This document shows, piece by piece, positions 1-7,653 of a stretch of DNA of 10,900 bases. Made by a program: the position numbers and the translations under genes. Source of the stretch: Streptomyces roseochromogenus subsp. oscitans DS 12.976 (lineage in GTDB: Bacteria; Actinomycetota; Actinomycetes; Streptomycetales; Streptomycetaceae). The notes beneath the pieces were generated by a model. The model did no database searches. It saw only the letters and a list, made by a program, of their open reading frames with translations, and was not told the DNA's origin. Position 1 is the first letter of the stretch. Each line of letters opens with the position of its first letter. Location of the stretch: positions 2,428,742-2,439,641 of the forward strand of contig NZ_CM002285.1 of the NCBI RefSeq assembly GCF_000497445.1, in the 5' to 3' direction.

Positions 1-118
1 TCACCTCCGGCTGGCGCGCCCGGCGCGCAGCGTACCGGCCGCCTGCCACCACGGCCACCGTGGCGGCGAGCACCAGGGCGAGGCGCACCAGGCCGAGAGG
101 CTGAAGTGAGATGGACAT
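1..118 (-). CDS. N-terminal fragment of a protein with a membrane segment, function unknown
   Basis: This minus-strand reading frame starts with ATG at 118 and is still open at base 1, so only the first 39 residues are visible. They begin MSISLQPLGLVRLALVLAAT and hold one hydrophobic stretch (about residues 8-27) followed by an arginine-rich segment. That pattern fits an uncleaved signal anchor or the first transmembrane helix of a membrane protein. An in-frame TGA lies 14 codons upstream, so the start cannot be far away. The ribosome binding site is weak (GGGAAC just upstream). It lies beyond the hairpin that follows the halogenase gene, so it may be transcribed separately. No family can be named from this fragment. 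A transporter or a membrane-anchored tailoring protein would be typical of such a neighbourhood, but that is a guess. Confidence 0.45.
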   Translation of the reverse strand, partial: MSISLQPLGLVRLALVLAATVAVVAGGRYAARRARQPEV

Positions 119-157
119 CGAGTTCCCGTCTAGGTCCCGTCCCAGGGGCGGGGTTCA

Positions 158-208
158 GGGGGCGGCCGGCCGGGCCCGGAGCGTTCCCGGGCCGGGCCGG
201 CCGCCCCT
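158..208 (-). terminator. Long GC-rich hairpin after the halogenase gene
   Basis: Bases 160-179 and 187-206 are reverse complements at 19 of 20 positions, and the stem can extend to 158/208 with a G-U pair. The loop is about 7 nt (180-186). It begins 6 nt after the halogenase stop codon in the direction of transcription. No T-run follows, which is usual for actinobacterial intrinsic terminators. It probably ends the seven-gene transcript, or at least reduces read-through into the partial gene beyond it. Confidence 0.75.
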
Positions 209-213
209 GGCGG

Positions 214-1809
214 TCACGCCTTGCCGTGCAGCTTCAGCAGGTACTCGTGGGTGGACGGAAGGGTGGCCAGCAGCTCCTCACGGCGCTTCTTGATCTCCTC
301 GAAGACCGCCTCGGCGGACGCGATCGACTCCGGCTGGTGGGCCAGCAGCGGCATCGGGTTGTCCGGCAGCTCGCCGAGTCCGGCGAGGATGCAGTAGTAG
401 TTGGCGTTGCTCCAGAAGTTGCGGAACTCGGCCTCGAAGTTGCCGTAGTAGCCCGCCTCGTCGGTGACCGGCAGGTTCACGCCCAGGCCGGACTTGTACT
501 CCTTGACCTTCTCGACGAACCGGGGCGCCAGCTCCAGCTCCTTGCAGGCGCGCCAGTACGGCGTGTCGTTGCGCGGTGCGAAGCTGAAGTGGCCCTGGAT
601 GAAGTCGCGGGTGTCGTCGAACATCTCCTCGACCTCGTGGTTGAACCGGTTCACCAGCACCGGGTCGAAGGACTTGTCCGGGAAGTGCTTGACCAGCTGG
701 TACAGGGCCGCGTAGACGAAGTAGATGCCGGTGGACTCCAGCGGCTCCACGAACTGGTTGGCCAGGCCCAGGCCGATGCAGTTCTTCACCCAGGCGCGGC
801 GGTTGCGGCCGACGCGGAACTTGACGTGGTTCAGCGGGTGCGTCTCGGGGTCGATGCCCCACATCCGGCAGAACTCCTGCGTCGCCTCGTCCTGCGAGGT
901 GAAGCGGCTGGAGTAGACGTAGCCGGTGCCGAAGCGGCCCAGCATGGGGATCTTCCAGGTCCAGCCGGCGGACATGGCGATGGCCGAAGTGAACGGCTCC
1001 ACGCCGTTGTTCTCGTCGTCGTGCGGGATCTGGGTGGCGACCGCGCGGTCGTTGAGCAGGTGATCGCTCATGTCCAGGAACGGCTCCTTCATGACGCCGT
1101 TCATCAGCAGGCTGCGGAAGCCGGAGCAGTCGATGAAGAGGTCGGCCTCCAGGCGGCGGCCCTCCTCGGTCTTCACCGCGACGATGTGACCACGCTGGTC
1201 GACATCGGCGCCGACGAACTTGTCCTGGATGTGCTGGACGCCGAGCTTCTCGACGGAGAAGCGGCCCAGGAAGTCGGCGACCTTCTGGGCGTCGAAGTGC
1301 CAGGCGTAGCTGGCCCAGCGGGTGCCGTCCAGGTAGCGCGGGGACAGGTTCCGGTCGAAGATCTGCGGTTGGGTGTAGCAGGCCTGGTCGAAGGGCTCGT
1401 CGGTCTGGCCGGTGAGCTTCTTGTGGGTCCAGTAGTGGGACAGCGGCAGGTTCTCGTGGCTGGGCAGTACGCCGAAGACGTGGTCGAAGTGGTCCTTGCC
1501 GCCCTGGTGCTCGCGGCCCAGCGCCTCACCGCTGCCCGGGGTGCGCCAGTTGATGTACCGAATGCCGAGCTTGAAGCTGGCGTTGCACTCGGGCATCCAC
1601 TCCTCCTCGGACAGGCCGAGGAAGTCGAAGAAGACCTTCTGCAGGTTGGGGATGGTGGCCTCGCCGACGCCGATCCGCGGGACGGAGGGCGCCTCCAGCA
1701 CCGTGACCTCGGCGCTGGAGCCGAGCGCCTTGGCGAGGTAGGCGGCGCTCATCCAGCCGGTGGTGCCGCCGCCGAGCACGAGGATCTTCCTGATCCGGTT
1801 GTCACTCAT
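214..1809 (-). CDS. Flavin-dependent tryptophan halogenase (RebH/PrnA/Thal type)
   Basis: The 531-residue product matches the usual length of FADH2-dependent tryptophan halogenases (RebH is 530). Visible signatures are the FAD-binding GGGTTGW at 13-19, the halogenase motif GWTWKIP at 282-288, a lysine at 80 equivalent to the RebH catalytic Lys79, and a glutamate at 358 in VEPLESTG equivalent to RebH Glu357. Recalled RebH and Thal sequences resemble it closely along the whole length, more than the PyrH/SttH branch does. The family chlorinates free tryptophan at C6 or C7 in the cytoplasm using HOCl made at the flavin and needs a separate flavin reductase, not seen here. The start at 1809 is fixed by GAGGAG 9 nt upstream. 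With dioxygenase and formamidase genes just upstream, 6-chlorotryptophan would give 4-chlorokynurenine and 7-chlorotryptophan would give 3-chlorokynurenine. The regiochemistry, and bromide versus chloride, cannot be read by eye. The motif reads GGGTTGW where most relatives have GGGTAGW. Confidence 0.95.
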   Translation of the reverse strand: MSDNRIRKILVLGGGTTGWMSAAYLAKALGSSAEVTVLEAPSVPRIGVGEATIPNLQKVFFDFLGLSEEEWMPECNASFKLGIRYINWRTPGSGEALGREHQGGKDHFDHVFGVLPSHENLPLSHYWTHKKLTGQTDEPFDQACYTQPQIFDRNLSPRYLDGTRWASYAWHFDAQKVADFLGRFSVEKLGVQHIQDKFVGADVDQRGHIVAVKTEEGRRLEADLFIDCSGFRSLLMNGVMKEPFLDMSDHLLNDRAVATQIPHDDENNGVEPFTSAIAMSAGWTWKIPMLGRFGTGYVYSSRFTSQDEATQEFCRMWGIDPETHPLNHVKFRVGRNRRAWVKNCIGLGLANQFVEPLESTGIYFVYAALYQLVKHFPDKSFDPVLVNRFNHEVEEMFDDTRDFIQGHFSFAPRNDTPYWRACKELELAPRFVEKVKEYKSGLGVNLPVTDEAGYYGNFEAEFRNFWSNANYYCILAGLGELPDNPMPLLAHQPESIASAEAVFEEIKKRREELLATLPSTHEYLLKLHGKA

Positions 1810-1879
1810 GGGAGTTGTCTCCTCACATCGAAAGTCGAACGTCGTGGGCCGAAAGCCGCGAGTCGTGAGTTCTTGAACG

Positions 1880-2764
1880 TCATGGACGGGGGGTGGTGGC
1901 CGGCAGCCCGAGCTGCGCGAAGACCGCCGCGCCCAGCTCGGACGCCTGTTGGTCGAGGTCGAAGGTGATGTCGAAGTGGTTGCGGTGCCCGGCGACGACC
2001 TCGCGCACCGACGCGGCACGGGGGGCGACCGCGCGCAGCAGGTCCTCGTGCTGGCGGACGAACTCGTCCGTCTCCGCGCCGCCCCTGGCCACCACGAGGG
2101 CGGGCAGGCGGGCGGGCAGGTGCCGGATCGGGCTCAGCCGGGCCGCGCTGTGCACGTCCAGGCCCAGCGGTTCGTTGACGTAGGTCAGCCGCAGCGGTTC
2201 CAGGTCGTACACACCGCTGAGCAGGGTGGCGCCGGCGAACGCGTCGGCGGGGTGCAGCCCGCCGGGCCGCCAGTCGTCCAGCAGGGCCATGGCCACCAGA
2301 TGGGCGCCGGCCGAGCTGCCGCTGAGGTGGATCCTATGGGGATCCACGCCCAGGTCAACGGCGTGTTCGAGCAGCCAGGCCAGGCCGCGGCGCACCTGGG
2401 CCACGATCTCGTCGAGCCGGTACTCGGGCGCAAGGCCGTAGTCCAGGGCGGCGTAGGCCGCTCCGGCCGCGACCAGGCCGCGGGCCGGGAAGGACGACTC
2501 GTTCTTGCTCAGCTCCTGCCAGTAGCCGCCGTGCACGAACACCATCAGCGGGGCGTCCGGCACCGTGGCGGGGAAGAAATCCAGCGTCTCCGGCGGCTGT
2601 TCGCCGTAGCGGATGCCGCGGCGGGCCGGGACGGTCCGCCGGGTCCTCTCGCTCTCCACCGCGTACCGGTCCAGGAACACATTGATGTCCTCGACGCAGG
2701 AACTCGGCGAGTACTGCCGGTCGAGGGTGCGCTGGTCGTAGTCGCCGTACACGGGCGTGTCCAT
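1880..2764 (-). CDS. Arylformamidase-like alpha/beta hydrolase (N-formylkynurenine formamidase)
   Basis: The predicted 294-residue alpha/beta hydrolase would release formate from N-formylkynurenine, the product of the neighbouring dioxygenase. The oxyanion-hole motif HGGYW is at 78-82, as in animal and yeast arylformamidases (AFMID/BNA7 type). The nucleophile elbow GSSAG is at 149-153 with Ser151. Asp233 (GGAETDEF) and His263 (HRNHFDI) are the likely rest of the triad. It is unlike the metal-dependent KynB cyclase-type formamidase of many bacteria. The start at 2764 is preferred because AGGA lies 7 nt before it; an in-frame ATG at 2770 is too close to that site. The gene begins 20 nt after the dioxygenase stop and ends 70 nt before the halogenase start, so all three are probably co-transcribed. 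The family also contains general esterases, so the substrate rests mainly on HGGYW plus context. A chlorinated formylkynurenine is the likely in vivo substrate if halogenation comes first. Confidence 0.88.
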   Translation of the reverse strand: MDTPVYGDYDQRTLDRQYSPSSCVEDINVFLDRYAVESERTRRTVPARRGIRYGEQPPETLDFFPATVPDAPLMVFVHGGYWQELSKNESSFPARGLVAAGAAYAALDYGLAPEYRLDEIVAQVRRGLAWLLEHAVDLGVDPHRIHLSGSSAGAHLVAMALLDDWRPGGLHPADAFAGATLLSGVYDLEPLRLTYVNEPLGLDVHSAARLSPIRHLPARLPALVVARGGAETDEFVRQHEDLLRAVAPRAASVREVVAGHRNHFDITFDLDQQASELGAAVFAQLGLPATTPRP

Positions 2765-2784
2765 CTGCATGTCCTGCCTGTGTG

Positions 2785-3699
2785 TCAGATGCCGGAGCGG
2801 ACGGCCCACAGCTCGGGGAAGAACCGGTGCCGGGCGGCGCGACGCAGCCAGTCGACACCGGAGGTTCCGCCGGTGCCCGGCTTGTGGCCGAGGACGCGTT
2901 CCACCACGAGCAGATGAGTGTGACGCCAGCGCGAGTAGTGGTAGTTGAGGTCGCACAAGGCCTCGGCCAGGGCGTACAGCCGCGGGTCCCGGTCCTGGTC
3001 GGTGTACAGCGCGGACCAGGCCGCCTCGACCGCCGGGTGCTCCTCGTAGGGCTGCGTGTAGTCGCGTTCGACGGCCTCGCTCGGGATGTCGTAGCCGCGC
3101 CGGCGCAGCAGGTGCAGTGCCGCGTCGTACAGACTGGGCGCCCGCAGCGCCGCGTCGACCAGCTCGTGGACCCAGGGCACGGCGCGGTACGCCTCGGCCA
3201 TCCGGGGTGACTTGTTGCCGAGCGAGAACTCCAGCTGCCGGTACATGTACGACTGGAATCCGGATGCCGTGCCCAGTTCGTCGCGGTACCGGGCGAACTC
3301 GGTGGGCGTGATGGTGCTGACCGGCTCCCAGGAGACGGTCAGCACGCGCAGGATCTTCTCGATCCGCCGCAGGTACCACAGCGCGTCGTCCAGCCGGTCC
3401 GCCAGCAGCAGGTCGCGCGTGCGGTTGGTCTCGGTGAACATCAGCTTGAACAGCAGCTCCTGGACCTGCCCTGTGATGTAGAAGGTCAGCTCGGCCGGTT
3501 CGTCGCTGCGCGGGTGCTGGAGGGAGAGCAGCGAGTCGACGTGGTGGTAGTCGATGTAGGGGGTGCTGTCGGTGCCGACCTGGCCGGCGGTGAAGTCCAG
3601 CATGGGCTCGCCGCTGGTGCGTTCGGCCTGCCGGCGCCGCTCCTCCTCGGTCAGGGGCTGGTAGGCCCGTATCCGGCGGGTCTTCTCTTCAGTGGTCAT
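2785..3699 (-). CDS. kynA: Tryptophan 2,3-dioxygenase homologue with Gly at the distal heme position
   Basis: The 304-residue protein belongs to the heme-dependent tryptophan 2,3-dioxygenase family, which opens the indole ring with O2 to give N-formylkynurenine. Numbering from the ATG at 3699, the proximal heme histidine is His262 (RWRHTHLLVVERV), the substrate-carboxylate arginine is in SGFQSYMYR (Arg154), and the flexible-loop signature GTGGTSG is at 275-281. Phe73 matches the substrate-pocket Phe51 of the Xanthomonas enzyme. The position of its distal His55 is Gly77 here (FYITGQVQEL). ATG 3699 overlaps the stop of the upstream reductase gene as TGATG, with GGAG 5 nt before the ATG; an adjacent GTG at 3702 is a less likely start. 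Downstream formamidase and halogenase genes argue for a role in making kynurenine or chlorokynurenine for a secondary metabolite. Relatives such as MarE have become monooxygenases, so the reaction should not be taken as certain. Confidence 0.9.
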   Translation of the reverse strand: MTTEEKTRRIRAYQPLTEEERRRQAERTSGEPMLDFTAGQVGTDSTPYIDYHHVDSLLSLQHPRSDEPAELTFYITGQVQELLFKLMFTETNRTRDLLLADRLDDALWYLRRIEKILRVLTVSWEPVSTITPTEFARYRDELGTASGFQSYMYRQLEFSLGNKSPRMAEAYRAVPWVHELVDAALRAPSLYDAALHLLRRRGYDIPSEAVERDYTQPYEEHPAVEAAWSALYTDQDRDPRLYALAEALCDLNYHYSRWRHTHLLVVERVLGHKPGTGGTSGVDWLRRAARHRFFPELWAVRSGI

Positions 3700-5048
3700 C
3701 ACAACTCCGTCGCAGGGTCACGGAAGCGGTCGATGGCGTCCGCATGCCGCGCCCGCAGTTCCTCGTCCCGTACGCCCAGGCCCTCGCGCGGGGCGAGGCA
3801 GAGCACACCGACCTTGCCGTGGTGGCGTCCGGCGTGGACGAGGGAGACCGCCTCGCCCACCTGGGTCAGGGGATAGCTGCGGGACAGGGTCGGGTGGATA
3901 CGGCCCTTGGCGATCAGCCGGTTGGCCTCCCATGCCTCGCGGTAGTTGGCGAAGTGGGAGCCGATGACGCGCTTGAGCTGCATCCACAGGTATCGGTTGT
4001 CGTACTCGTGGCGGTATCCGGAGGTGGACGCGCAGGTCACGATGGTGCCGCCGCGGCGGGCCACGTAGACGGAGGCGCCGAAGGTCTCGCGTCCGGGGTG
4101 CTCGACCACGATGTCGGGGTCCTCGCCGCCGGTGAGGTCGCGGATGTGCCGGCCGAAGCGGCGCCACTCCCCCGGGTCGGGGGTGTCCTCGTCCTTCCAG
4201 AACCGGTAGCCCTCGGCCCGGCGGTCGATGATGTGCTCGGCGCCCATCGCCCGGCACAGCGCGGCCTTCTGCGGTGAGGAGACCACGCAGACCGGATTGG
4301 CGCCGCCCGCCAGGGCCAGCTGGGTGGCATAGGAGCCGACCCCGCCGGCCGCGCCCCAGATCAGGACGTTGTCGCCCTGCTTCATGGCGGCGCCGTTGGC
4401 CGACACGAGCTGCCGGTAGGCGGTGGAGTTGACGAGGCCGGGGCTCGCCGCCTCCTCCCAGGTGAGGTGGCCGGGCTTCGGCATCAGCTGGTTGGCCTTG
4501 ACCAGGGACAGCTCGGCCAGCCCGCCGTAGTTGGTCTCGTAGCCCCAGATGCGCTGTTCGGGGTCGAGCATGGTGTCGCCGTGCCCGTCGGCGCTCTCCA
4601 GTTCCACGGACAGACAGTGGGCGACCACATGGTCACCGGCCCGCCAGCCGCGTACCCCCTCCCCGGTGCGCAGCACCACACCCGCGAGGTCGGAACCGAT
4701 GATGTGGTATGGCAGGTCGTGCCGGGCGGCCGGGCCGCCCAGGCGCGCATAGCGTTCGAGGAAAGCGAAGGTGGACACCGGCGAGGACAGTGCGCTCCAG
4801 ACGGTGTTGTAGTTGACCGAGCTGGCCAGCACCGCCACCAGCACCTCGCCGGCGCCGGGTTCGGGGGTGGGCACCTCGGTCACATGGACGGCCTTGGCCG
4901 GGTCCCGTTCGGACAGCGGCATCGCGTCGAACATGCCCTGCTGGTCCTTGAAGAGCACCGCCGCGCGGTAACTCTCGGGTACCGGCAGAGCGGCGACCTC
5001 CTCGGCGGTGGCCGTCCCGTCGCTCAGTGTCCCGGCGAGCGGGTTCAT
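3699..5048 (-). CDS. ccr: Crotonyl-CoA carboxylase/reductase homologue
   Basis: At 449 residues this is full length for crotonyl-CoA carboxylase/reductases, medium-chain dehydrogenase/reductase enzymes that reductively carboxylate enoyl-CoA with NADPH and CO2 to ethylmalonyl-CoA or longer alkylmalonyl-CoA extender units. The nucleotide-binding motif WGAAGGVGSY is at 231-240. Using the Kitasatospora enzyme numbering, which matches here without offset, the CO2-pocket residues Asn81 (SSVNYN), Glu171 (GYETN) and His365 (GSH) are present, while residue 170 is Tyr in place of the Phe reported there. It starts at 5048 in an ATGA overlap with the ACP stop and ends in a TGATG overlap with the dioxygenase, so translation is probably coupled in both directions. 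In a biosynthetic operon such genes supply unusual extender units to a polyketide synthase. Here the only condensing enzyme seen is a KSIII. Plain enoyl reduction without carboxylation remains possible. Confidence 0.92.
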   Translation of the reverse strand: MNPLAGTLSDGTATAEEVAALPVPESYRAAVLFKDQQGMFDAMPLSERDPAKAVHVTEVPTPEPGAGEVLVAVLASSVNYNTVWSALSSPVSTFAFLERYARLGGPAARHDLPYHIIGSDLAGVVLRTGEGVRGWRAGDHVVAHCLSVELESADGHGDTMLDPEQRIWGYETNYGGLAELSLVKANQLMPKPGHLTWEEAASPGLVNSTAYRQLVSANGAAMKQGDNVLIWGAAGGVGSYATQLALAGGANPVCVVSSPQKAALCRAMGAEHIIDRRAEGYRFWKDEDTPDPGEWRRFGRHIRDLTGGEDPDIVVEHPGRETFGASVYVARRGGTIVTCASTSGYRHEYDNRYLWMQLKRVIGSHFANYREAWEANRLIAKGRIHPTLSRSYPLTQVGEAVSLVHAGRHHGKVGVLCLAPREGLGVRDEELRARHADAIDRFRDPATEL

Positions 5049-5287
5049 CCCTGGCCCTGGGCCGACGGCGCGGCGGAGAGTATCGCCTCGATGTCGGCGA
5101 GGGTGGACAGCGTGTCCATCTCCTCGTCCTCCAGCGGGCGGTCGATCTCCTCCTCGATGCGCAGCGCGATCAGGACGAACTCACCGGAGTTCAGGCCCGC
5201 GTCCCGCAGGTCCGCGCCCTCTTCGAGCCCGTCGAGGAGCTCCGGGTTGGCGATGCAGAGCCCAACGAGCTCCCGTGCCTTGGTCAT
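5045..5287 (-). CDS. Free-standing acyl (or peptidyl) carrier protein
   Basis: This 80-residue acidic protein has the size and helical pattern of a discrete carrier protein. The phosphopantetheine attachment site fits DxGxxSxxxV in DAGLNSGEFV, with Ser34 as the modified residue; the usual DSL is NSG. The C-terminal helix region (LEDEEMDTLSTLADIEAIL) is typical of carrier domains. It should be activated by a phosphopantetheinyl transferase encoded elsewhere and then carry the acyl or aminoacyl intermediate. The start at 5287 has GGGGAAG about 8 nt upstream and lies 5 nt after the stop of the transglutaminase-like gene. Its TGA stop overlaps the reductase ATG (5045-5048). Its position between a KSIII, a transglutaminase-like enzyme and a CCR suggests that it is the shared acyl shuttle of this operon. 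Whether it is loaded with malonyl-type units or with an amino acid is not visible. Confidence 0.87.
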   Translation of the reverse strand: MTKARELVGLCIANPELLDGLEEGADLRDAGLNSGEFVLIALRIEEEIDRPLEDEEMDTLSTLADIEAILSAAPSAQGQG

Positions 5288-5292
5288 CACAC

Positions 5293-6624
5293 TCACTTCC
5301 CCACGGCCGTGCCGGCCGTGCGCGTCACGATCGTCGTCGGCACCTCGTCGAAGAGCTGGTCTCCGTGCCAGTGCCGCACCACTTCCTCGTCCGCCCTGCT
5401 GTCGCAGGGGACGAAACGGTTCAGGTACGAGCCCGCGCAGAACTCGGTGAACGCCGCGGAGCGTTCGGCGCCGAGGTCCCACTCGGCGAGCAGCGCCAGG
5501 GCCGGGTCGAGCGCCTTCCACTCGCCGTCCTCAAGGACCTCCATCCAGCCGTGGTCCTCGGCACCGACGGCCACGAAGTAGCCCTTGCGGGTGCGCACCT
5601 GGAAACCGGCGTGGGCGAGGGTCTGCGCCAGGTGCATGGAGGTCGACACGCAGTTCCCGACGCCGAGGGCGCGTGCCTTCGAGGCGTCGACGCGCAGCGC
5701 CGCGGGCACCGACTGGAAGCGGATCTTGCCCGAGCGCAGTTCCTCCAGGGCGTCGCGGTAGGCCGAGCGCAGCACCGGTGAGCGCAGCTCCATCCGCTTG
5801 CCGGCCGTGCGGACCGTGCAGTCCAGCATCATGAAGGCGGGGCGGCCGGCCACCTCGCCGCTGGGCACCGGGCCGTCACGCAGCAAGTCGTGGGTGACCT
5901 CCAGGAGTTCACCGCCGAAGCCCTCGGGGCGCACCGGCGCCAGCTCCCAGCGCTGGTCGCAGCGGCCGTGGTCCGGGCAGGTGGCGAAGTGCCGGATGCG
6001 CCAGACCTCCGGGCGGGTCCAGCTCTCCACCGAGCCCCGGGCCAGCCGGACGTTGTAGCGCACGGCCACCTCGGGCACGGAGCGGCCGGAGCCGCAGTAC
6101 ATGGCCAGGTTGTACAGGTCGTGCTCGTCGAAGCGGGGCCCGTCGGGGCCGTCGCCGTGGCGCAGCCCGTGGCGCATGAGGGTGTCGAGGGTGCGGTCGT
6201 CGGTCCGCATCAGCGCCAGGGCGGTGGGCCGGTCGACGCTGTAGTGGGTGAGGTCGTCGGGAGTCGGGACCAGTTTCTCCAGGGAGCGCAGCCAGCCGCG
6301 CAGTTCCCCGTCGGAGGCGGCGCCCCCGGCGGCGGGCCGGGGCTTCGGCTCGGGCCGCGACGCGGGCTGCGCCTCGGGTCGTGGTGCGGACTGTGCCGTC
6401 ACGATGCGTTCGAGGTCCGCCAGGGTGGTCAGGCCGTACAGGTACTGGTCGTCGATCACCAGGCCGTGGCGGCGTTCCAGCCGGCCGATCACCTCCAGGA
6501 CCCGGCCGGTGCCCATGCCGGGCAGTCGCTTGAGCACGGTGTCGTCGCGGATCTGCGCGGGCTCGACCCGGGCCTCCTCGGCCAGCAGGAGCCGTGCCTG
6601 CTCCTTGATCTCCTCGGCGTTCAT
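5293..6624 (-). CDS. Degenerate carrier domain fused to a transglutaminase-like domain
   Basis: The 443-residue protein has three parts. Residues 1-76 resemble a carrier-protein fold (MNAEEIKEQARLLLAEEARV onward, then LPGMGTGRVLEVIGRLE), but the DSL of normal carriers reads GTG, putting Thr39 where the pantetheinylated Ser should be. Residues 77-105 are a Pro/Ala/Arg-rich linker. The C-terminal half holds a transglutaminase-type catalytic core with Cys325 (GVGNCVST), His358 (EDHGWMEV) and Asp373 (LDPAL), in the normal order and spacing. A middle region (about 106-310) is not recognised; it includes Cys216 and Cys222 in CPDHGRC. Transglutaminase homologues in antibiotic pathways such as AdmF of andrimid form amide bonds between carrier-bound partners, so I infer an acyl-transfer or amide-forming role here. 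It lies 45 nt after the KSIII gene and 5 nt before the ACP gene. The start at 6624 is acceptable but its GGAG is 11 nt away. Hydrolase or protease activity is an alternative. Confidence 0.8.
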   Translation of the reverse strand: MNAEEIKEQARLLLAEEARVEPAQIRDDTVLKRLPGMGTGRVLEVIGRLERRHGLVIDDQYLYGLTTLADLERIVTAQSAPRPEAQPASRPEPKPRPAAGGAASDGELRGWLRSLEKLVPTPDDLTHYSVDRPTALALMRTDDRTLDTLMRHGLRHGDGPDGPRFDEHDLYNLAMYCGSGRSVPEVAVRYNVRLARGSVESWTRPEVWRIRHFATCPDHGRCDQRWELAPVRPEGFGGELLEVTHDLLRDGPVPSGEVAGRPAFMMLDCTVRTAGKRMELRSPVLRSAYRDALEELRSGKIRFQSVPAALRVDASKARALGVGNCVSTSMHLAQTLAHAGFQVRTRKGYFVAVGAEDHGWMEVLEDGEWKALDPALALLAEWDLGAERSAAFTEFCAGSYLNRFVPCDSRADEEVVRHWHGDQLFDEVPTTIVTRTAGTAVGK

Positions 6625-6669
6625 GCGGGTGTCATCTCCGTCCTCTCGTGGGGTGTGGGTGCGGCGCGG

Positions 6670-7653
6670 TCAGTACCAGCGCAGAAGAGCGGCGCCGCCG
6701 GCGAGCCCGCCGCCCACGGCGGCCAGCAGGATGCGCTCGCCCCGGCGGATCGGCCGCTCCCGATGGGAGGCGTGCAGGGTGAGCGGCACCGAGGCCGCGG
6801 CGGTGTTGCCCAGGCCGGGCGCGGTGAAGGCGAAGCGGTCGAGCCCCACTCCGAGGTCGCGGGCGACCTCCTCCACCATCCGGGTGTTGGCCTGGTGGAT
6901 CACGAAGCGGTCCACGTCGTCCACGGTCAGCGCGGCGTCGCCGAGGACTTCCTCGACGAGCTTGCGCAGGGTGGAGAGCGCGTACGTACGGACCGCGCGA
7001 CCGTTCATCCGGAAGTACTGGCGCCCCTCGGCCAGGGCCTGTGCGTCCAGCGGCAGCCGCGTGCCGCCGCCCTCGACGCCTACGAACTCGTAGAGGTCGC
7101 CGTCGGTCTGCCAGCGGTGTGCCAGCAGTCCGTACCCGTCGGGCACCTCGGCGACCAGGGCCGCGCCGGCCCCGTCGCCGAACAGGCTGACCGTGCGCCG
7201 GTCGGTGCGGTCCATCAGACGCGAGAACATGTCCGCGCCGACGACGAGCACATGGCGGTCCTTGCAGCGGGAGGCGAGCAGCCCCTCGGCGAGGGTCAGA
7301 CCGTACAGGAATCCGCTGCAGACCGCGTTGACGTCGAACGACGGAACGCTGCCCAGCTGGAGTTTGTGCTGCAGGATCGCGGCGGTCGCGGGCTGCGGCA
7401 CGTCGGGGGTGCAGGTGGCGACGATGATGGCGCCGAGCCGCTGCCGGGCGTCGGGCACGCTGTCCAGCGCCTGTGCGGCGGCGGGCAGTGCGAGGTCGGA
7501 GGTCGCCGTGCCGTCGGCGGCATAGCGCCGTTCGTATATCCCGGTGCGATCGCCCACCCAGGATTCCTCGGCGCCTGTCCAGGCGCTGATATCCGCATTG
7601 GTGATGACGGTTTCGGGGACATGGGATCCCATGCCGATGATTCCGATGGCCAT
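6670..7653 (-). CDS. FabH-like 3-oxoacyl-ACP synthase III (KSIII)
   Basis: The 327-residue protein is a standard-length KSIII. The catalytic triad is intact: Cys112 (DVNAVCSGF), His253 (VIHQANTRM) and Asn283 (LGNTAAASVP), at almost the same positions as E. coli FabH. Such enzymes condense an acyl-CoA primer with malonyl-ACP by decarboxylation. Related pathway enzymes also act as acyltransferases that form esters, amides or C-C bonds, but those often have altered triads, so a true condensation is favoured here. The start at 7653 is supported by GGGAGG 5-6 nt upstream; an in-frame GTG at 7671 would place that site inside the coding region. It is the first gene of the operon and is followed by carrier-related genes, so it probably primes synthesis of a short acyl chain on the ACP. 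Primer specificity is not readable. A house-keeping FabH is unlikely because no fabD, acpP or fabF genes adjoin it. Confidence 0.93.
   Translation of the reverse strand: MAIGIIGMGSHVPETVITNADISAWTGAEESWVGDRTGIYERRYAADGTATSDLALPAAAQALDSVPDARQRLGAIIVATCTPDVPQPATAAILQHKLQLGSVPSFDVNAVCSGFLYGLTLAEGLLASRCKDRHVLVVGADMFSRLMDRTDRRTVSLFGDGAGAALVAEVPDGYGLLAHRWQTDGDLYEFVGVEGGGTRLPLDAQALAEGRQYFRMNGRAVRTYALSTLRKLVEEVLGDAALTVDDVDRFVIHQANTRMVEEVARDLGVGLDRFAFTAPGLGNTAAASVPLTLHASHRERPIRRGERILLAAVGGGLAGGAALLRWY

Noticed and set aside
1810..1879. Possible promoter or repeat in the gap before the halogenase (GAACGTC occurs twice)
   Set aside because: The 7-base repeat is too short to be meaningful here, and I saw no -35/-10 pair. 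Read-through from the formamidase is the simpler reading.
106..1968. Long plus-strand open frame (620 codons) opposite the halogenase gene
   Set aside because: It is antisense to a clear full-length halogenase, is low-complexity in Val/Gly/Leu/Ala/Arg, matches no family, and is expected from the GC-rich codon pattern.
214..2019. 601-codon version of the halogenase
   Set aside because: The extra 70 residues are Pro/Ser/Thr/Arg-rich and overlap the formamidase coding sequence. The ATG at 1809 has a good ribosome binding site and the family-like N-terminus.
1880..3379. Extended 499-codon version of the formamidase
   Set aside because: The first 205 codons are antisense-like sequence in the wrong frame over the dioxygenase gene. 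The arylformamidase homology begins near 2764, where there is a ribosome binding site.
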